Source of the DNA: Diplonema japonicum
Taxonomy: Eukaryota > Euglenozoa > Diplonemea > Diplonemida > Diplonemidae
Reading direction: 5' to 3'
DNA: 64,000 nt
Assembly: GCA_964019335.1 (NCBI GenBank)
Contig: OZ025651.1
Location: 124,001 to 188,000 of the forward strand
A model generated the notes under the pieces. The model was not told the origin of the DNA, made no database searches, and worked only from the letters and a program-made list of their open reading frames with translations. A program made the position numbers and the translations under genes. Positions 39,130 through 49,752 of the stretch are shown here, piece after piece. Every line of letters begins with the position of its first letter. Position 1 is the first letter of the stretch.

Positions 39130-40356
39130 TTAAGCTGATACCTTCTCGTCTTCGCCATCCGAGATGGCTTCATGAAGCCAACCAGCTACTACATCAGCAG
39201 TTTTCAAGGTGGTTTCGGATATTATCTTCATGTTCTGCAGTGTGATCGACTTCATCTTACTTGACGCTGCAGGCAGGTTGTGTTCAGGTCCTGGTGGATG
39301 CGTAACAGAGAGGTGCGATGCCAGCGCATGAAGCCGCGCCACAACAGGCGGCCAAGCACAGTCGGCCGAAGGTAACGAGATGGTAATGTTGCCAGGGTGC
39401 AGTATAAGGACACGGCCCGACTTTTTAGGAAGATAGCGCACCCTTACAATGTGAGGATTCTCTATCGAATTCCTCACATAGCTGAGCTTCCCTTGCTTTT
39501 CCCTGAACACATGGGAGTCTCCATCTTCCGATTTAAATCTAACTTCTATGCCGGTAGGCTCTATATGTGGAACGACCACATCCCCAGAGGACGCTAAGCT
39601 TTCATCGTCTTGATGGCGCAATGTCAGCGATACTGACAGTCCGCAGGCGCCAAGCTTCTCTCGAGCATCGTTGGGACTCGTTACTAGAAAAAAAATTTTT
39701 CTTTCTCTTTTTCTTTTTTTTTCTTCCGGATACCAAAATGTCCGTTTACATGTGTAAGTTGCATTCCAAGACATTGTGCGAGCTTGCAACGCGAGGCTGG
39801 TGTGTCCTCTTCAATCTTGAAATTTTTAATTTGAAAAAAACGAGGGGGGGAATACCGTTTTCACCATCATGTCCACAACTGTGAACCCCAGCTTCTCCTC
39901 CATCGATGTCCTCGTGAGGAGGATGGTCAGCTCGTCGTTATTCGAAAGTGTCTCAGAGGGTTCCCGTTGTGTCTCCATTCCTAAGGAGCACTGCACCCCG
40001 GCTGTCGTCATGGCGCGGGGGTACTCTCGTGATGTGTACTGTATTAAGATGTCCATCGTTTTGTCAAACCAGTCGTTGCTTACTTCTGCTCTTGCTTCGC
40101 ATTCCTGGTGTTGCAGCTTGCACACCAATAATGGCAGCCCAGAGCAACCTCTGCAAACCCTCTGCGGCTTTGTGTAACCTATAGCTGGCAATACCCGTCG
40201 TTCCTTTGTGCAGTCCGAGCAAAAGAGGCCCCCGCACCGTCTGCAATGGTGCCGCCTCCTTACTATCGAGAACTCCATGCTGCACCCATCGCAGATCCCG
40301 TCCGTGTCATGCTTCCATTCGGGGCGTTTGTAGATTGTGGGCTGCGAAGGTGGCAT
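39130..40356 (-). CDS. FYVE zinc-finger and PDZ-domain protein, three exons
   Basis: Exons are 40356-39856, 39815-39734 and 39683-39130 (378 residues); introns are 40 and 50 nt with GT-AG borders. Residues ~15-80 are a FYVE finger: 'CDGCSMEFSIVRRRHHCRRC' then 'GLFCSDCTKERRVLP' and 'QRVCRGC'. All eight zinc ligands and the R(R/K)HHCR phosphoinositide-binding motif are present, so binding to PI3P on endosomes is expected. Joining exons 1-3 rebuilds a PDZ domain at ~145-210: 'MEEKLGFTVVDMMVKTIEED', 'CLGMQLTHVNGHFVTSPNDA' across the second intron. Read unspliced, the two halves look like separate genes. The C-terminal half ('VRVRYLPKKSGRVLILHPGN') is unassigned. It is probably an endosomal adaptor. 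Confidence 0.88.
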
Positions 40357-40418
40357 CTTCACCCCAATACACCCTTTTTTTCTTTGTTTTTTTCCCCCCC
40401 CACTTTTTTTACGGACTA

Positions 40419-40445
40419 CTAAAATCAAAAAAAACAAAAATCCAC
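40419..40445 (-). promoter_or_regulatory. Predicted trans-splice acceptor for the FYVE-PDZ gene
   Basis: On the minus strand TTTTGTTTTTTTTGATTTTAG ends with AG at 40420-40419, 62 bases upstream of the ATG at 40356. It excludes the longer in-frame extension to 40476. Confidence 0.5.
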
Positions 40446-40609
40446 AGTGGGGGGGGGGGATGCCAGCCACGTCCAATGACTACCAATGATCTAACGTTGT
40501 TGCATTGGGAAGGGCGTGCTTTCTTTTTTTTATTTTCTTAAATAAGCTTCTTCGTGTTTTACAGAAAGAAGAAGAAAAAAACTGAGGGAGAGAGCATTTC
40601 TACAACACA

Positions 40610-41347
40610 TCAACCACCGGGGGCATCAGCCTGCAAGCAGCGAATGACCTCTTCCGCAGCTTTGACCTGAGGGGAGTGCCACGCGATGCAAGGCCTGCTC
40701 TTGGTGAGAATAGGTAGAGCGTGTTCGATACTGTCTGCTTGCTTGAGGGCGACGAGGACTAAAGCTGCAGTTATCCCCGACCGCCCATGGCCGTACGCAC
40801 AGTGTACAAACACCGTCTTGTCGGCGGTGATGTAACTACAGGCAAACTCCACGGCAGCTGCCCAAACATCAGGTTCTGGAGTGTCTGTGTCCAGACATGG
40901 GATGTTTAAGTATGTCACACCACTGCGGTAGACAGCAGGGAACTCAGCAGTGAGGTCAACAATGAGATCGATGGAAGGGGGCAGGTTGTCCACTGTGAAG
41001 GGGTACCTGCCTACATAGAGGTGTGGTGCGACCATGTTGTATTTGTCCTCCCCTTTGAGGAACGTGAGGTACCCTGCTCTGATCCCCCACACGAACCACA
41101 CAACGGCGAAGTACGGGGCGAAGACGAATATGCTGAACCAGCTCAGCCTGCCTTCCCTGTCTTTTCCTAGAATCATCACACCCACGTCGGTCCACCAGTA
41201 GTGTGTCGCACCAGCTACAAAATACACTCCACCAGGCCATCCAAACAAAGCCCCCAGGAGCCAATCGTCCATTACTAGCTTCACCGCCACTGCAATACAG
41301 ACAAGGCTTAATGTGAACCAAACCACTCCGAGTTTCTTTGCTGCCAT
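40610..41347 (-). CDS. Membrane-bound dual-specificity (lipid-type) phosphatase
   Basis: 245 residues from the ATG at 41347. The apparent upstream start is a GTG, and an acceptor (run of C, then ATAG) ends at 41362. Three hydrophobic segments lie at ~10-30 (VVWFTLSLVCIAVAVKLVM), ~35-55 and ~80-105 (IFVFAPYFAVVWFVWGIRAG). The C-terminal ~140 residues are a DSP domain: 'PHLYVGRYPF', the general-acid loop 'CLDTDTPEPD', and the catalytic P-loop VHCAYGHGRSGITAAL (Cys and Arg of HCx5R present). The architecture resembles bacterial YnbD-like and PTPMT1-like enzymes that act on phospholipid headgroups. Substrate is inferred; a protein phosphatase cannot be excluded. Confidence 0.9.
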   Translation of the reverse strand: MAAKKLGVVWFTLSLVCIAVAVKLVMDDWLLGALFGWPGGVYFVAGATHYWWTDVGVMILGKDREGRLSWFSIFVFAPYFAVVWFVWGIRAGYLTFLKGEDKYNMVAPHLYVGRYPFTVDNLPPSIDLIVDLTAEFPAVYRSGVTYLNIPCLDTDTPEPDVWAAAVEFACSYITADKTVFVHCAYGHGRSGITAALVLVALKQADSIEHALPILTKSRPCIAWHSPQVKAAEEVIRCLQADAPGG

Positions 41348-41428
41348 GGTTGTCAGTTCATCTATGGGGGGGGGGACCACTTTCTTATTTCCCACCTCAT
41401 TTCAGAAAGCTGGGAAGTAAACACGAGT

Positions 41429-41623
41429 TTAACGATGCATGACTAAAATTGTAGTCTCACGAACCCCACGAACGGACATTAGGATGAAGCTGACAGGTAT
41501 AAGAAGAAGAAAAAAAAGGAGGGGTGAAGGGGGGAAGGCTGCGGCAACCGGAATCCTCACACATCCAGACCGTTTGTGCATATAATGGACGGGAAGTGAG
41601 TGATGACACCTTTTACATTGCAT
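41429..41623 (-). CDS. Small zinc/TM protein (64 aa)
   Basis: The ATG at 41623 is one base after a strong acceptor (CCCCCCCCCTTCCCTTCAG, AG at 41626-41625). The 64 residues start MQCKRCHHSLPVHYMHKRSG, a CxxCHH cluster that could bind a metal with Cys21. One TM segment, 'LLFFLLLIPVSFILM', follows. I do not recognise it. The tight acceptor-ATG spacing is the main reason to believe it; the short length keeps doubt. Confidence 0.5.
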   Translation of the reverse strand: MQCKRCHHSLPVHYMHKRSGCVRIPVAAAFPPSPLLFFLLLIPVSFILMSVRGVRETTILVMHR

Positions 41624-41779
41624 CCTGAAGGGAAGGGGGGGGCAACGTGTCGGGTTGGGAAGGGGCATGAAGAGGAAGAATAAGAGAGGAACCCACACAC
41701 AGAAGAGGGGGAAAAAAAAGATGAACCTAGGGTAATCTAGGTACCTTGGACACATAGTATCAAATCAGAAAAAAAGAAT

Positions 41780-42069
41780 TCTTTTTATCCATATTTTTAA
41801 AACCAGTGCCAGATTCACCTGTGGGTCCACGTTTAAGTTATTTCACACGCTTCACCGGGCCCCGTGTGTGAAGTACATCTGATTTTCGATAGATAAAAAG
41901 AAAATCTTTCTTTTCTTTCTTTCTTTTTTTTTTTGTTTTTTTTTTTTTTGGTATTTTCCATACGCAACACACGCATAAACTGTGCCCATGAACCTTTCTT
42001 TTTTTCTTTTTTCTTTTTCTTCTTCTTCTTCTTTTTCATTCCGACCTGGCTCTGGAAAAGAACCGGCAC

Positions 42070-42107
<38 letters not shown>

Positions 42108-42120
42108 GCTCTCTTTTTTT
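41780..42120. other. Low-complexity stretch at the gene-dense to repeat-rich border
   Basis: CTTT- and T-rich tracts and an A-run of about 31 near 42073-42103. No gene is seen. Beyond this point genes become sparse. Confidence 0.5.
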
Positions 42121-42217
42121 TTAAATTTATTTAGTTACTGTAAAGTGAAAAAACCCACCGGGGCCGACAAAATGACTGTTCAGGTCAGCTTTTTGTAGTA
42201 CGGTAGTTTTGTTGGGC

Positions 42218-42911
42218 TATTTTCCATCAAGGGAATTTTCTTTCATCTCCACCTCTTGGGAAGCAGGAGCCAAAGCTGAATGGCGCTTCGCAAGTTTCAC
42301 TTTACAGTATTGTTTTGATGTAGATGGGCAACCGCCGATTTTATTTTGTGCATGTTCCCTACGATTGAGCTTTCGATGGATGTCAGCAGACGTTTTGGTT
42401 AATTTCTTTTTTTTTTCTCTCTTTTTTTTTTTAACGGTGTGATGTGAGGTTCAAAGGCTGTATGCCGCCACTACTTTTCTTTTTTCTTTTCCTTTTTTTT
42501 TTTTTTCCCAAAAAAAAAAGAAAAAAAAAAAAAAAAAGAATATTGAGCGGTTTCATGCATACAGAAAAAAAAAAGAAAAAAAAAATTAATAAATAATAAT
42601 AATAATAATGAGCCAAGTACCGTCAATTCTGCATAACGTACAGTGACACGAAAAAAACAAAACAAAAAAAAAAAAAAAAAAAAAAAAAAAGCCCGCAAAT
42701 TTCAGGGTGCAAACCACGAGCCATCATTTTGCACCTTTGCACTTGTAAGAAGAGGAAGGAACATAGAACAGTGGTGCTCAGCGTCTCCCCCCCCCCCCCC
42801 CCCCCCCTGAGCCGTTGTGTGGCGTGCTACCATGACGTCCTTGGCCGAAATTTTAAAAAAGGACCTAATGATGTCAGGGCGATGAGAAAACGACACGTTA
42901 TACACCCGCAT
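42218..42911 (-). other. Possible broken or multi-exon gene: two coding-like segments
   Basis: A start-like segment at 42911-~42808 opens MRVYNVSFSHRPDIIRSFFK and runs into a G21 tract (42807-42787). A later open segment at ~42405-42218 reads 'LTKTSADIHRKLNRREHAQN' to a stop, with no stop before an AG-rich border upstream. They lie on the same strand with runs of A/T between, and could be the first and last exons of one gene or unrelated remnants. I cannot join them with confidence. Confidence 0.3.
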
Positions 42912-43024
42912 ATAAGCTTGTCAGGTGATTGCCACATACTGCATACCACAACTCGCTTAAGGGGGGTGTCGTTATCTCTTTTGGACTTGGGCTAGGCGTC
43001 TAGTTGCCCCCCTCCCCCCCCCAA

Positions 43025-43072
43025 AAAAAAACTCAAAGTACAGGACAAGCCCCCCGCTAGAGGGCCGCCCTA
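43025..43072 (-). repeat. Dispersed repeat, copy 1 (ends in CTCAAAGTACAGGACAAG on plus)
   Basis: An A-run followed by CTCAAAGTACAGGACAAG, then a C run, GCTAGAG and GCCGCCCTAT. A second copy is at 59613-59669. Here it lies just after the stop of the decayed minus-strand frame at 43088-44160, in the position of a 3' end. Confidence 0.8.
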
Positions 43073-43087
43073 TGGGAGGGGGGGGGT

Positions 43088-44160
43088 CTATCTGTTAATA
43101 CTCCCCTTCTGGAGCATTGCTTTCATCCCGATTGAGGCCGTGAGCGTCTTGCGGAGTCGTGTGATGCGGTCCCGCTTGTAGTCGGCTTTCAATTCCATTA
43201 GCTTGTCGTGCGTGGAGCGGGTGGCGAAAATAGGCCTCCTGGAGAAACCAATAGCTGCCTTTCCTCCAATGGCGATGAGGGACTTCACTCTCGTCCGCTG
43301 GGAAGGGGCGTCGCTTCTTCCGTGCCCTGCATGCTGTGTTTATCTTTACGATGAGAGCTTTGATTCTGCGCGCCCTATCTTCCAGCAGGCCTCCCAAAGA
43401 CTTTCCGGTCGTCCACTCGAAGTCAATGGCCAGTTCCACCGCCGACACCTCCGAGGTGGTGTCCTTCTCCACCCAGCGCAGTTGTGACAACCATTGTAGC
43501 AGCGGGTTCAGGTACTGGGACAGGACCCCGCTCACTCCTTCGAGCTCGCCAGCTATCGGAACGGGGCATCTCTTACCTACCACATTTCGAATCCACGGTA
43601 GCGGCTGTGTGTTGACATCCTCCTTCTGCATGAGCTCTACGTCTCGTTTCTCAACCACCAGGCTATCGTTGCAGCTTCTCTAGGTACGCAAAGTCATGTC
43701 CTCTCGGCAGAATCGCGTGCAATTCCAGACACAGGGGCCATCCTGTCCTGTTGCGCAGTGGTTCCAAGCCGTCCTGTGCTAGCTCTTCCTGTGCGCAGGC
43801 GCACTCGTAGAGTTGATGGCGGAGTAGGGTAACCGTGTCCGGGTACGGTGATTCACACAGGTCGCACCTGAACCCTTGTGTGCGTGGTACTGTCGTTGTT
43901 GGGACTTGGCTTATGCTCTCTTCGACTTCTTCAGTGTCGTCACCTTCTGGTGCCAGGGGGACGCTTCTTTGGTTCGTTCCTGCATGCGGGCTAAGGTAGG
44001 GGACCCCTCCGGTGATAACCCGTCTCAGGCAGTAGGACATGAGCGGGTCCTTGGCTGTTTTCCATAGTTGGTTGGTTTTGGGATCCGCTCCCGCCTCCAA
44101 AAAAAAAGAAAAAGGAAAGGAAGAGAGAGAACTTGTCACCTCACGGAATAAGGAGGACAC
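43088..44160 (-). pseudogene. Frame-broken retroelement-like ORF
   Basis: Three overlapping minus frames carry continuous coding-like sequence: 44160-43663, 43658-43095 and 43288-43088. A stop plus frame change at ~43670 and another frame change near 43285 break it. The first part has a C2H2-like finger, 'FRCDLCESPYPDTVTLLRHQ' with a further His/Cys (YECACA). The second has 'AVELAIDFEWTTGKSL' and a basic helix, 'RARRIKALIVKINTACRARK'. The third has 'GFSRRPIFATRSTHDKLMEL'. The same last two blocks recur at 57.8-58.1 kb. The arrangement resembles the region after the reverse transcriptase of a non-LTR element, but no catalytic RT motif is in the window, so the class is inferred. Confidence 0.5.
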
Positions 44161-44239
44161 GAAAGAAGAAGAAGAGAAGAAGCAGAAAAAAAAAAGGGGG
44201 TGCTTCTTTTCTTTCTTTTTCTTTTAAGTCCTACCGTCG

Positions 44240-44278
<39 letters not shown>

Positions 44279-44361
44279 AAAGAGTGGGAGCGGACAGCCT
44301 GCTTTATGCTGTTTATTATGCTTTATTATTGTTATTAGTTTCGCTTTTTTTTTTTTTTTAA

Positions 44362-44838
44362 TTTCACTCTGAAATTACTTCACGCACTAGGGGGCCCATT
44401 ACTTCACGGAAAAAGTAATAGATAGGGGTTTCCGGTAAATAATATGCCTCAGCAGGCCAATTTTTGCCTCGGTTCGGTTCCCAGTGGGGTACTTTTTCCT
44501 CTCAGTTTGCCAATTTCTTGCCCCGGCTCAGTTCCAAGTTGGGCTACTTTTTCCTCCCAATTTGCCCACTTTTGGCCAGGCCTTGTTCCTAGTTTCAACT
44601 TTTCTAATACTCTATTTAGTCAGCTTACCAAGCTCCCCAAAAGACTTCAAAATACCGAAGCAGCAGAAATGTGAGGAGCAAATGGCCGCGCCAGGTATGA
44701 GAAGGCCTGATTAGAGATGGTGACAGTGGCAATGCCAGCGGCAGCGGCAGCTTTAGTCGACAAAAGGAGGAATTTTGTATTGTAACCTTTGTAACCCCTT
44801 TGTGTCTCTCGTGGTGAAGTAATTTCAGAGTGTCGTGA
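44362..44838. mobile_element. TIR element A (~477 bp, non-autonomous)
   Basis: The ends carry CACTCTGAAATTACTTCAC at 44365-44383 and its exact reverse complement at 44814-44832, with extra flanking similarity (TTTCAC outward, G-TGGTG/CAC inward). The interior has a further ATTACTTCAC/GTAAT pair near 44400-44420 and two similar 'CCCAGTTTGG'-like blocks. No coding frame is apparent. It looks like a MITE. Confidence 0.65.
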
Positions 44839-44897
44839 AAAAAAACCACTTACCTACCGCCAAGTAGTGCTACCGTCCTCTCGGTTCTGCTTTTTAC

Positions 44898-44924
44898 CAT
44901 CGAGGGCCCGCAGGGCCCTCGATG
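44898..44924. other. Perfect 12-bp GC-rich hairpin
   Basis: CATCGAGGGCCC, a 3-base loop GCA, then GGGCCCTCGATG. It lies 60 bases right of element A and follows a TTTTTA tract. It could be a terminator-like or transposon-end structure. Confidence 0.7.
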
Positions 44925-46755
44925 TTAAAATGCGAAACTTCGAGGTAACGGTAAAGTCATTACTTGTTGGCAGTAAGTAGCTATTTTTTTCTTTTTTTTA
45001 ACCGGCGCAAAAGAAAAAAAAATATATAAATGAAAAACCGTTGTTTTATGGGTTAAAAAAAATCGATAAAAGAGAGTGTTGTTGTGTCAAAATTAAGTTA
45101 AGCCGAAATTTATCCCCGTCTCAAGTCTTTTAGGTGATCCTTAAATGACCAGACGGCCCAGATAAAACCCATATAACAATTTACAAACAAAACATAAGGA
45201 AAAAAAAAAGGACACATAAAAAGGCTCACCTTTTTACATTCAAACATAAAACCCATGTGCCCCCCTGCATAATTCTGGAACAATTTGCCATTATTTCAGA
45301 ACTTGAAAGAATAGGAAAAAAAAGAGAGAGAATCAGCAAGTTTATGCGCAAAACCTGGGGGGTGTTCCCCCCCCCTTTTTTTTCTTTACCATGATTTTCT
45401 GATGCTGTAAACGAAAAAATCCTTGTCAAAAAACCGCGACGAAAAAAGAAGAAAAAAAATTCACTATGATAGGAACGGCCTACCAAAAAAAAAAAAAGAA
45501 AAACATCTGACGAAAGTTATCTTGACGAAAGCTTTTCGTTTTACAGCTGCAAAAATGCGTTTTTTTTTTTTTTTCCGTTTTACCATAAAACAAAATCTAA
45601 ATTTTCGCCTTTTGAAAAAACCGAGGCTCCCCCCTTTTTTGAGATATCCTTTGCTGTACCCAATGGACGAGGGGCACTTCGAAGGGGGCATTTTTTGAGG
45701 GCTCAAAAATGCCCCCCTACCCCGAAGGAAATGAGGAAATTTTTGTACCGGGTATTATACATTTTTTCATGTGTGTGTGTTTTTCTTTTTTTTTTTTTTT
45801 TTTTGGAATTGTAACAATCGAGTCATAGTAGCCCAATTTCTCATGGGGGGTGTGCATCTTATGAAGAAAAAAAAAAAAAATGGCAGATAAAATCTTAGGC
45901 CAAAGATTAGGCTAAAAAACCCATTTTGCCAGTTAAATTTCGCTTTGTTTTTCTCCTCCGGATTTTCAGTCATTTTCAACCCATTTGCCCTCTGTCATTT
46001 TCTTGACAAGGCTTTTTATATATAATCCTGAATAAAAAATTAAAAATAAATAAAAAAAAAAAAAGCTATAAAGGGATTACAGAAATTATCTACTATTTTC
46101 TGCAATTTCACTTTTTTATTATATTTTTTTTTTCTGCCCTTCAAAATCTTTCAGCCTCAATAATAAAAAAAAATTATGTGCTTACTCAAATGACTTTTGA
46201 GTCCGGAAATGAAAAAGAAGAAAAAAAGAAGAAAAAAAAAGCAACTGAACTTAAAGAGAGGGAGAGGGAGAAAAATAATTAGAAACCACGGGGGCCATCT
46301 TGACGGGCGGGGGCTTGGTCATGATGTCCACAACGCCCAACGTTTGTTCTCTGGAGGTTTCTTTCTTTTCTTTTTTTTTATTTTATTTTTTATTTTTTTT
46401 TGTGTGACCTACAACTTAGCAAAGCTAACGGAACAAAAAATAAAAAAAAAATAAAAAAGCTGGGACCCCTCCCCCGCAGGGGGAGGCCCTGTTAAATGTC
46501 GACCAAAGTCAATAGGGTGGGGGGTAGGGTCAATGTTACTTTTAAAAAATCGCATATTTCGCGCTAAAGACGATTCGTGGCGCTGGCACCATATCTCTTT
46601 CGAAAGGCCACTAAAAAACTCAGGGAAAAAAAGGGGGGGGGGGGGAAACAAAAACCAGTCCTCGAAGAATAAGAACTAGTAGCTCGCCTCTGCGTCAACT
46701 CCCTCCATCCAAGGTGCTCTTTCCCTAGAAATGTCACATGAGAAATATCAATAAA
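44925..46755. other. Repeat-rich stretch without a supported gene
   Basis: About 1.8 kb of A/T-rich sequence with G/C tracts. A small inverted repeat (GGGGGCATTTTTTGA against TCAAAAATGCCCCC) lies at ~45686-45719. A short GC-richer minus segment at 46270-46365 reads 'SREQTLGVVDIMTKPPPVKM', coding-like but isolated; it may be an exon remnant. Confidence 0.4.
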
Positions 46756-47792
46756 ATATGAGCTCGTCCGGAAAAAAATGTCAACAAATGACCCTCCTAT
46801 GCGGCGGAAAACCCCCGTTAAATTTCTAAGTAAAAAAGTAGTCCGACACCACTTTGTGTGCAGAAATGCAGTCTAAGCTTGAACACCATATAGGTCAAAA
46901 TGCTCGCCGTTTGTTTTATTTTTAAAACGCACGTGCAAAAACATGCTTTTTAGAATGGTTTTTGGCAAACGATTCAATTTGGAAGTTGCAAATAACCCAG
47001 ACTCCATTTTCTATTTTCGTTTTTCCGTGAAAAGCGACAGGGGGAATGGACGCAGATTGAAAATCTGTGAAACCTTTGGGGTCAGTTTGGGTGGGCTGGA
47101 CTCTAAATCACTATTAATACGGGGTGGGGAGAACTTACTCTTAAAGTGCCATTTTGGCCTATTTAAGGCTAAAATCCCTTTAAAACCCCTTAAAAAAGCA
47201 AAATTTCCACTTTTAAAGTATTATGAGTGCAAAAGAAAAGGAAAAACCTCAGCAGATGGGTTGAGAATGAAAGTTTGACCCCAAAGATACCAATGTCAAA
47301 GCTCTGCATGAGCAGGCAAGTGTTAAGAATTGGTTTTTCTGAAAAAGGCCAAAATCTCTTGAGAACCCCTTGAAAAAGCCAAAAAAATAGGGTGTAAAAA
47401 ACCGGATTTTCGGGTGCTATGAGGCGCCATATATTTTTCGCTAAGTACTTTTAACAGTAACCCGACCCTGGGTTGTACCCAGGGGTCACAAGTGCGCTTG
47501 AACACCAATTTTATGCACCCTAGATGCTGCATTTTAAGCAATAAAATTGCATTTTAAACATTTTTCGCCGTTTTTTTGACCTCTATTTTTCGCTTCCCGG
47601 GGGCAGCCGGTTGCAAAGCCTGCCACCCTCATGGCAAAACAAGCATCGCAATTGAAAGAACGGCGTCATGTACACCTGTATGTCATCTTCCTATGGTTGC
47701 ATGCTGCCCTTTTTTTGCTCAGATAATCAAAACAAGAAACTTTCGGAGGTGCCCAAAAAATGGTTGACATTTTCGTCCGGACGAGCTCATAT
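46756..47792. mobile_element. TIR element D (~1.04 kb)
   Basis: The left end 46756-46786 starts ATATGAGCTCGTCCGG and continues to ATGTCAACA. The right end 47761-47792 is its reverse complement with a few changes (first 16 bases exact). Inside, two divergent direct repeats (~47120-47215 and ~47330-47420) share 'AAGGCnAAAATC' and 'AACCCCTTnAAAAAGC', and GCTTGAACACCA occurs twice (46880, 47500). No long reading frame is present, so it is non-autonomous or decayed. Confidence 0.6.
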
Positions 47793-47923
47793 AAAAAAAA
47801 TGCAATTTTCTCGCCGCACTTTTCGACTGGAGGAATGTTTCTTTTTTTTTTTCTTCTTCTTTTTTTTCTTTTTATTGATCCTTTTTCGCAAAGAGATACG
47901 GGGAAAAAAAAAAAAAAAAAAAA

Positions 47924-47965
47924 TGGGGCTTTGATTGCAACACTAGGTGGCGTTAAGCGTGCAAC
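47924..47965 (+). repeat. TTGCAACACTA repeat, copy 1
   Basis: An A-run, then TGGGGCTTTGATTGCAACAC and the continuing TAGGTGGCGTTAAGC. It is nearly identical to the reverse complement of 54308-54348 and similar to 57714-57755. It lies at the edge of a decayed minus-strand coding-like segment. Confidence 0.8.
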
Positions 47966-48210
47966 GAAGCACGAAATACCTACTTGATTACAGGGGGCGC
48001 TCCTCGGCCGAGCAGTAGCTTCTTCTGCGTTCCGCGTCGTGTCCTTAATGCATGCGGTGTGCTCAACCCTAGCCGGGGCGTCCCGGGTAACCAAGATTCT
48101 GCGCTCGTGCAGTTTGCTGCCTGTTCGTCACCCTGAGCATCTGTGTTACGTTCTTCCACTCGGGCGCTACCGGTGATGACCGACGAGGAGGTCAACAGCG
48201 AACAACACAT
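47966..48210 (-). pseudogene. Decayed coding-like fragment next to repeat copy 1
   Basis: GC-rich and clearly different in base composition from its surroundings. The minus frame 48210-47980 is open but opens with a weak start and reads 'CCSLLTSSSVITGSARVEER'; an alternative frame reads 'ARVEHTACIKDTTRNAEEAT'. Neither shows a known motif. The association with the TTGCAACACTA repeat suggests the 3' part of a retroelement. Confidence 0.35.
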
Positions 48211-48239
48211 CTGATGTACTTCTTATATTTCCATGTTAT

Positions 48240-49740
48240 CCCCACCACCTTAAAAAAAAAAAGTGTGCCTTTTTTTTTTTTTTCCTCCTCCCCCCTCCCC
48301 TTCCCCTTTCTTTTCTGTTCCCGAAAGGGAGGGGAAGAGGAGGGTGAGAGCCAAAATATTTTCTAAATAGCACCCACCTCAACGCGAAACACGACAATTC
48401 CAGAATCTTTGTGTACATGCTGGAATGAATTCAAAAATGGATGGTATAGCGTTGACAAACCCTCCAGAACCGGGAGATGAAGAGTGGAAAATATAAAAAA
48501 AAAAAGGTTGAGAAGGGGGACCTTTCTTGCGCAAAGATAATTACATCGAAAAATAAAGTAAAAATAAATAAAAGGGAATGTGCAAATTTTCTTTTTTTTT
48601 TTCTTTCTTTTTTGCGTAAAAGTACAAGAGTTGCCCTGTGATAAATTTTCCTTTCTTTTTTTTCTGTTTTTTCCCCTTTTTCTTCCCCCCCCCCCCCTTT
48701 TTGGTAAGAGATAATGGACACTCTATTTATTGTTCCAAAACGGCAAAGAAAAAAAAAAGAAGAAAAAAGAAGGAAAAAAAAAGGAAGAGCTGGCCATTTC
48801 GTTACATCTGGGTAGAGAACAAGATAAAAAAAAACCTGACTAGATGTAAAGGCGATGTTTAAGGGCAAATCCCACTCGAGGACCACCCTTATAAATAAAG
48901 AAAACCCTTTTTCTTTTTCATTTTCTGTTTTCTTTTTTTTCTTTCACACACCCCCTTACTGCGAAACTAAAACTCCCCCCTTTGAACGAGCGAAAAATGG
49001 TTACAGAATAAATGCAATTATTTTCCCCGTTTTTTCTTTCTTTTTTTTTTTCTGAGAGGTGTTTCCTCCCTTTAAGGGAGCCCCCTCTCTTTAAAAAAAA
49101 AAAAAGAGAAACAAGGTTTTAAAAAAAAAAAAAAAAAACTGCATCTGTAGCTCGTAGGGAACGGGAGCAGCAACAAGGGGGAGGGAAGAAATATAAAAAA
49201 AAAAAGATGAAAGGAAAAAAGGAAAAGAAAAGAAAAAAGAGGGAATGCTAAAAAAGAAGGGGGGTAATAAAAAAAAACCCCCTTTCGCCCCTCGTGACAA
49301 AAAGAGAAGAAGAAGAAGAAGACTAGACACCCCGATCCTGAAACACGTTAGAAGGGACAGCAGTTGTTGTTTGTACAAGCTTGTTGAACTTGCCGAAGCT
49401 GGCCACTACTCTCGTTTTTAACGACAATAGTTGCAAAAAAAAAAAAAAAGATTATGTGGGATGCTAACTTAAGAGGGTTTCCCCCGTTTTCTTCTTAAAA
49501 AGAAAACGGGGGAGGAGAGAAGTGTTTGAAGACCCCACTGCCATAGTTTTTTTTTTCCTTTTCTTTTTTTGATGAAAACTATTTTTTTTGAAAAGAATAA
49601 AAAAAAAGAAAAAGTAGAGGGGGGGGCGGTGCTGTAAAAAAAAAAAAAAAAAAAAAAAAAAATGCCCCTCTCTATCTTTTTTTTTGTTGTTGGTTTTGCA
49701 GTGTTATTAAGTTTAGTTTTTTTTTTTTTTTTTCTTTTCT
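48240..49740. other. Low-complexity intergenic stretch
   Basis: About 1.5 kb of poly-A, poly-T, CTTT and GAAA tracts with short C runs. An inverted repeat around AAGAGGGTTTCCCCCGTTTTC / GAAAACGGGGGA lies at ~49470-49512. No gene is supported. Confidence 0.5.
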
Positions 49741-49752
49741 TTTTTTTAAATT

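Noticed and set aside
41347-41395. MGNKK start of the phosphatase
   Set aside because: The first codon is GTG, and an acceptor ends at 41362 between it and the ATG at 41347.
45226-45486. Small minus ORF rich in Phe
   Set aside because: Driven by T-runs, without hydrophobic periodicity or an acceptor nearby; no coding-like codon use.
48300-49500. CRISPR-like or satellite array from repeated purine tracts
   Set aside because: Only homopolymer and GAAA tracts; no repeat unit with regular spacers.
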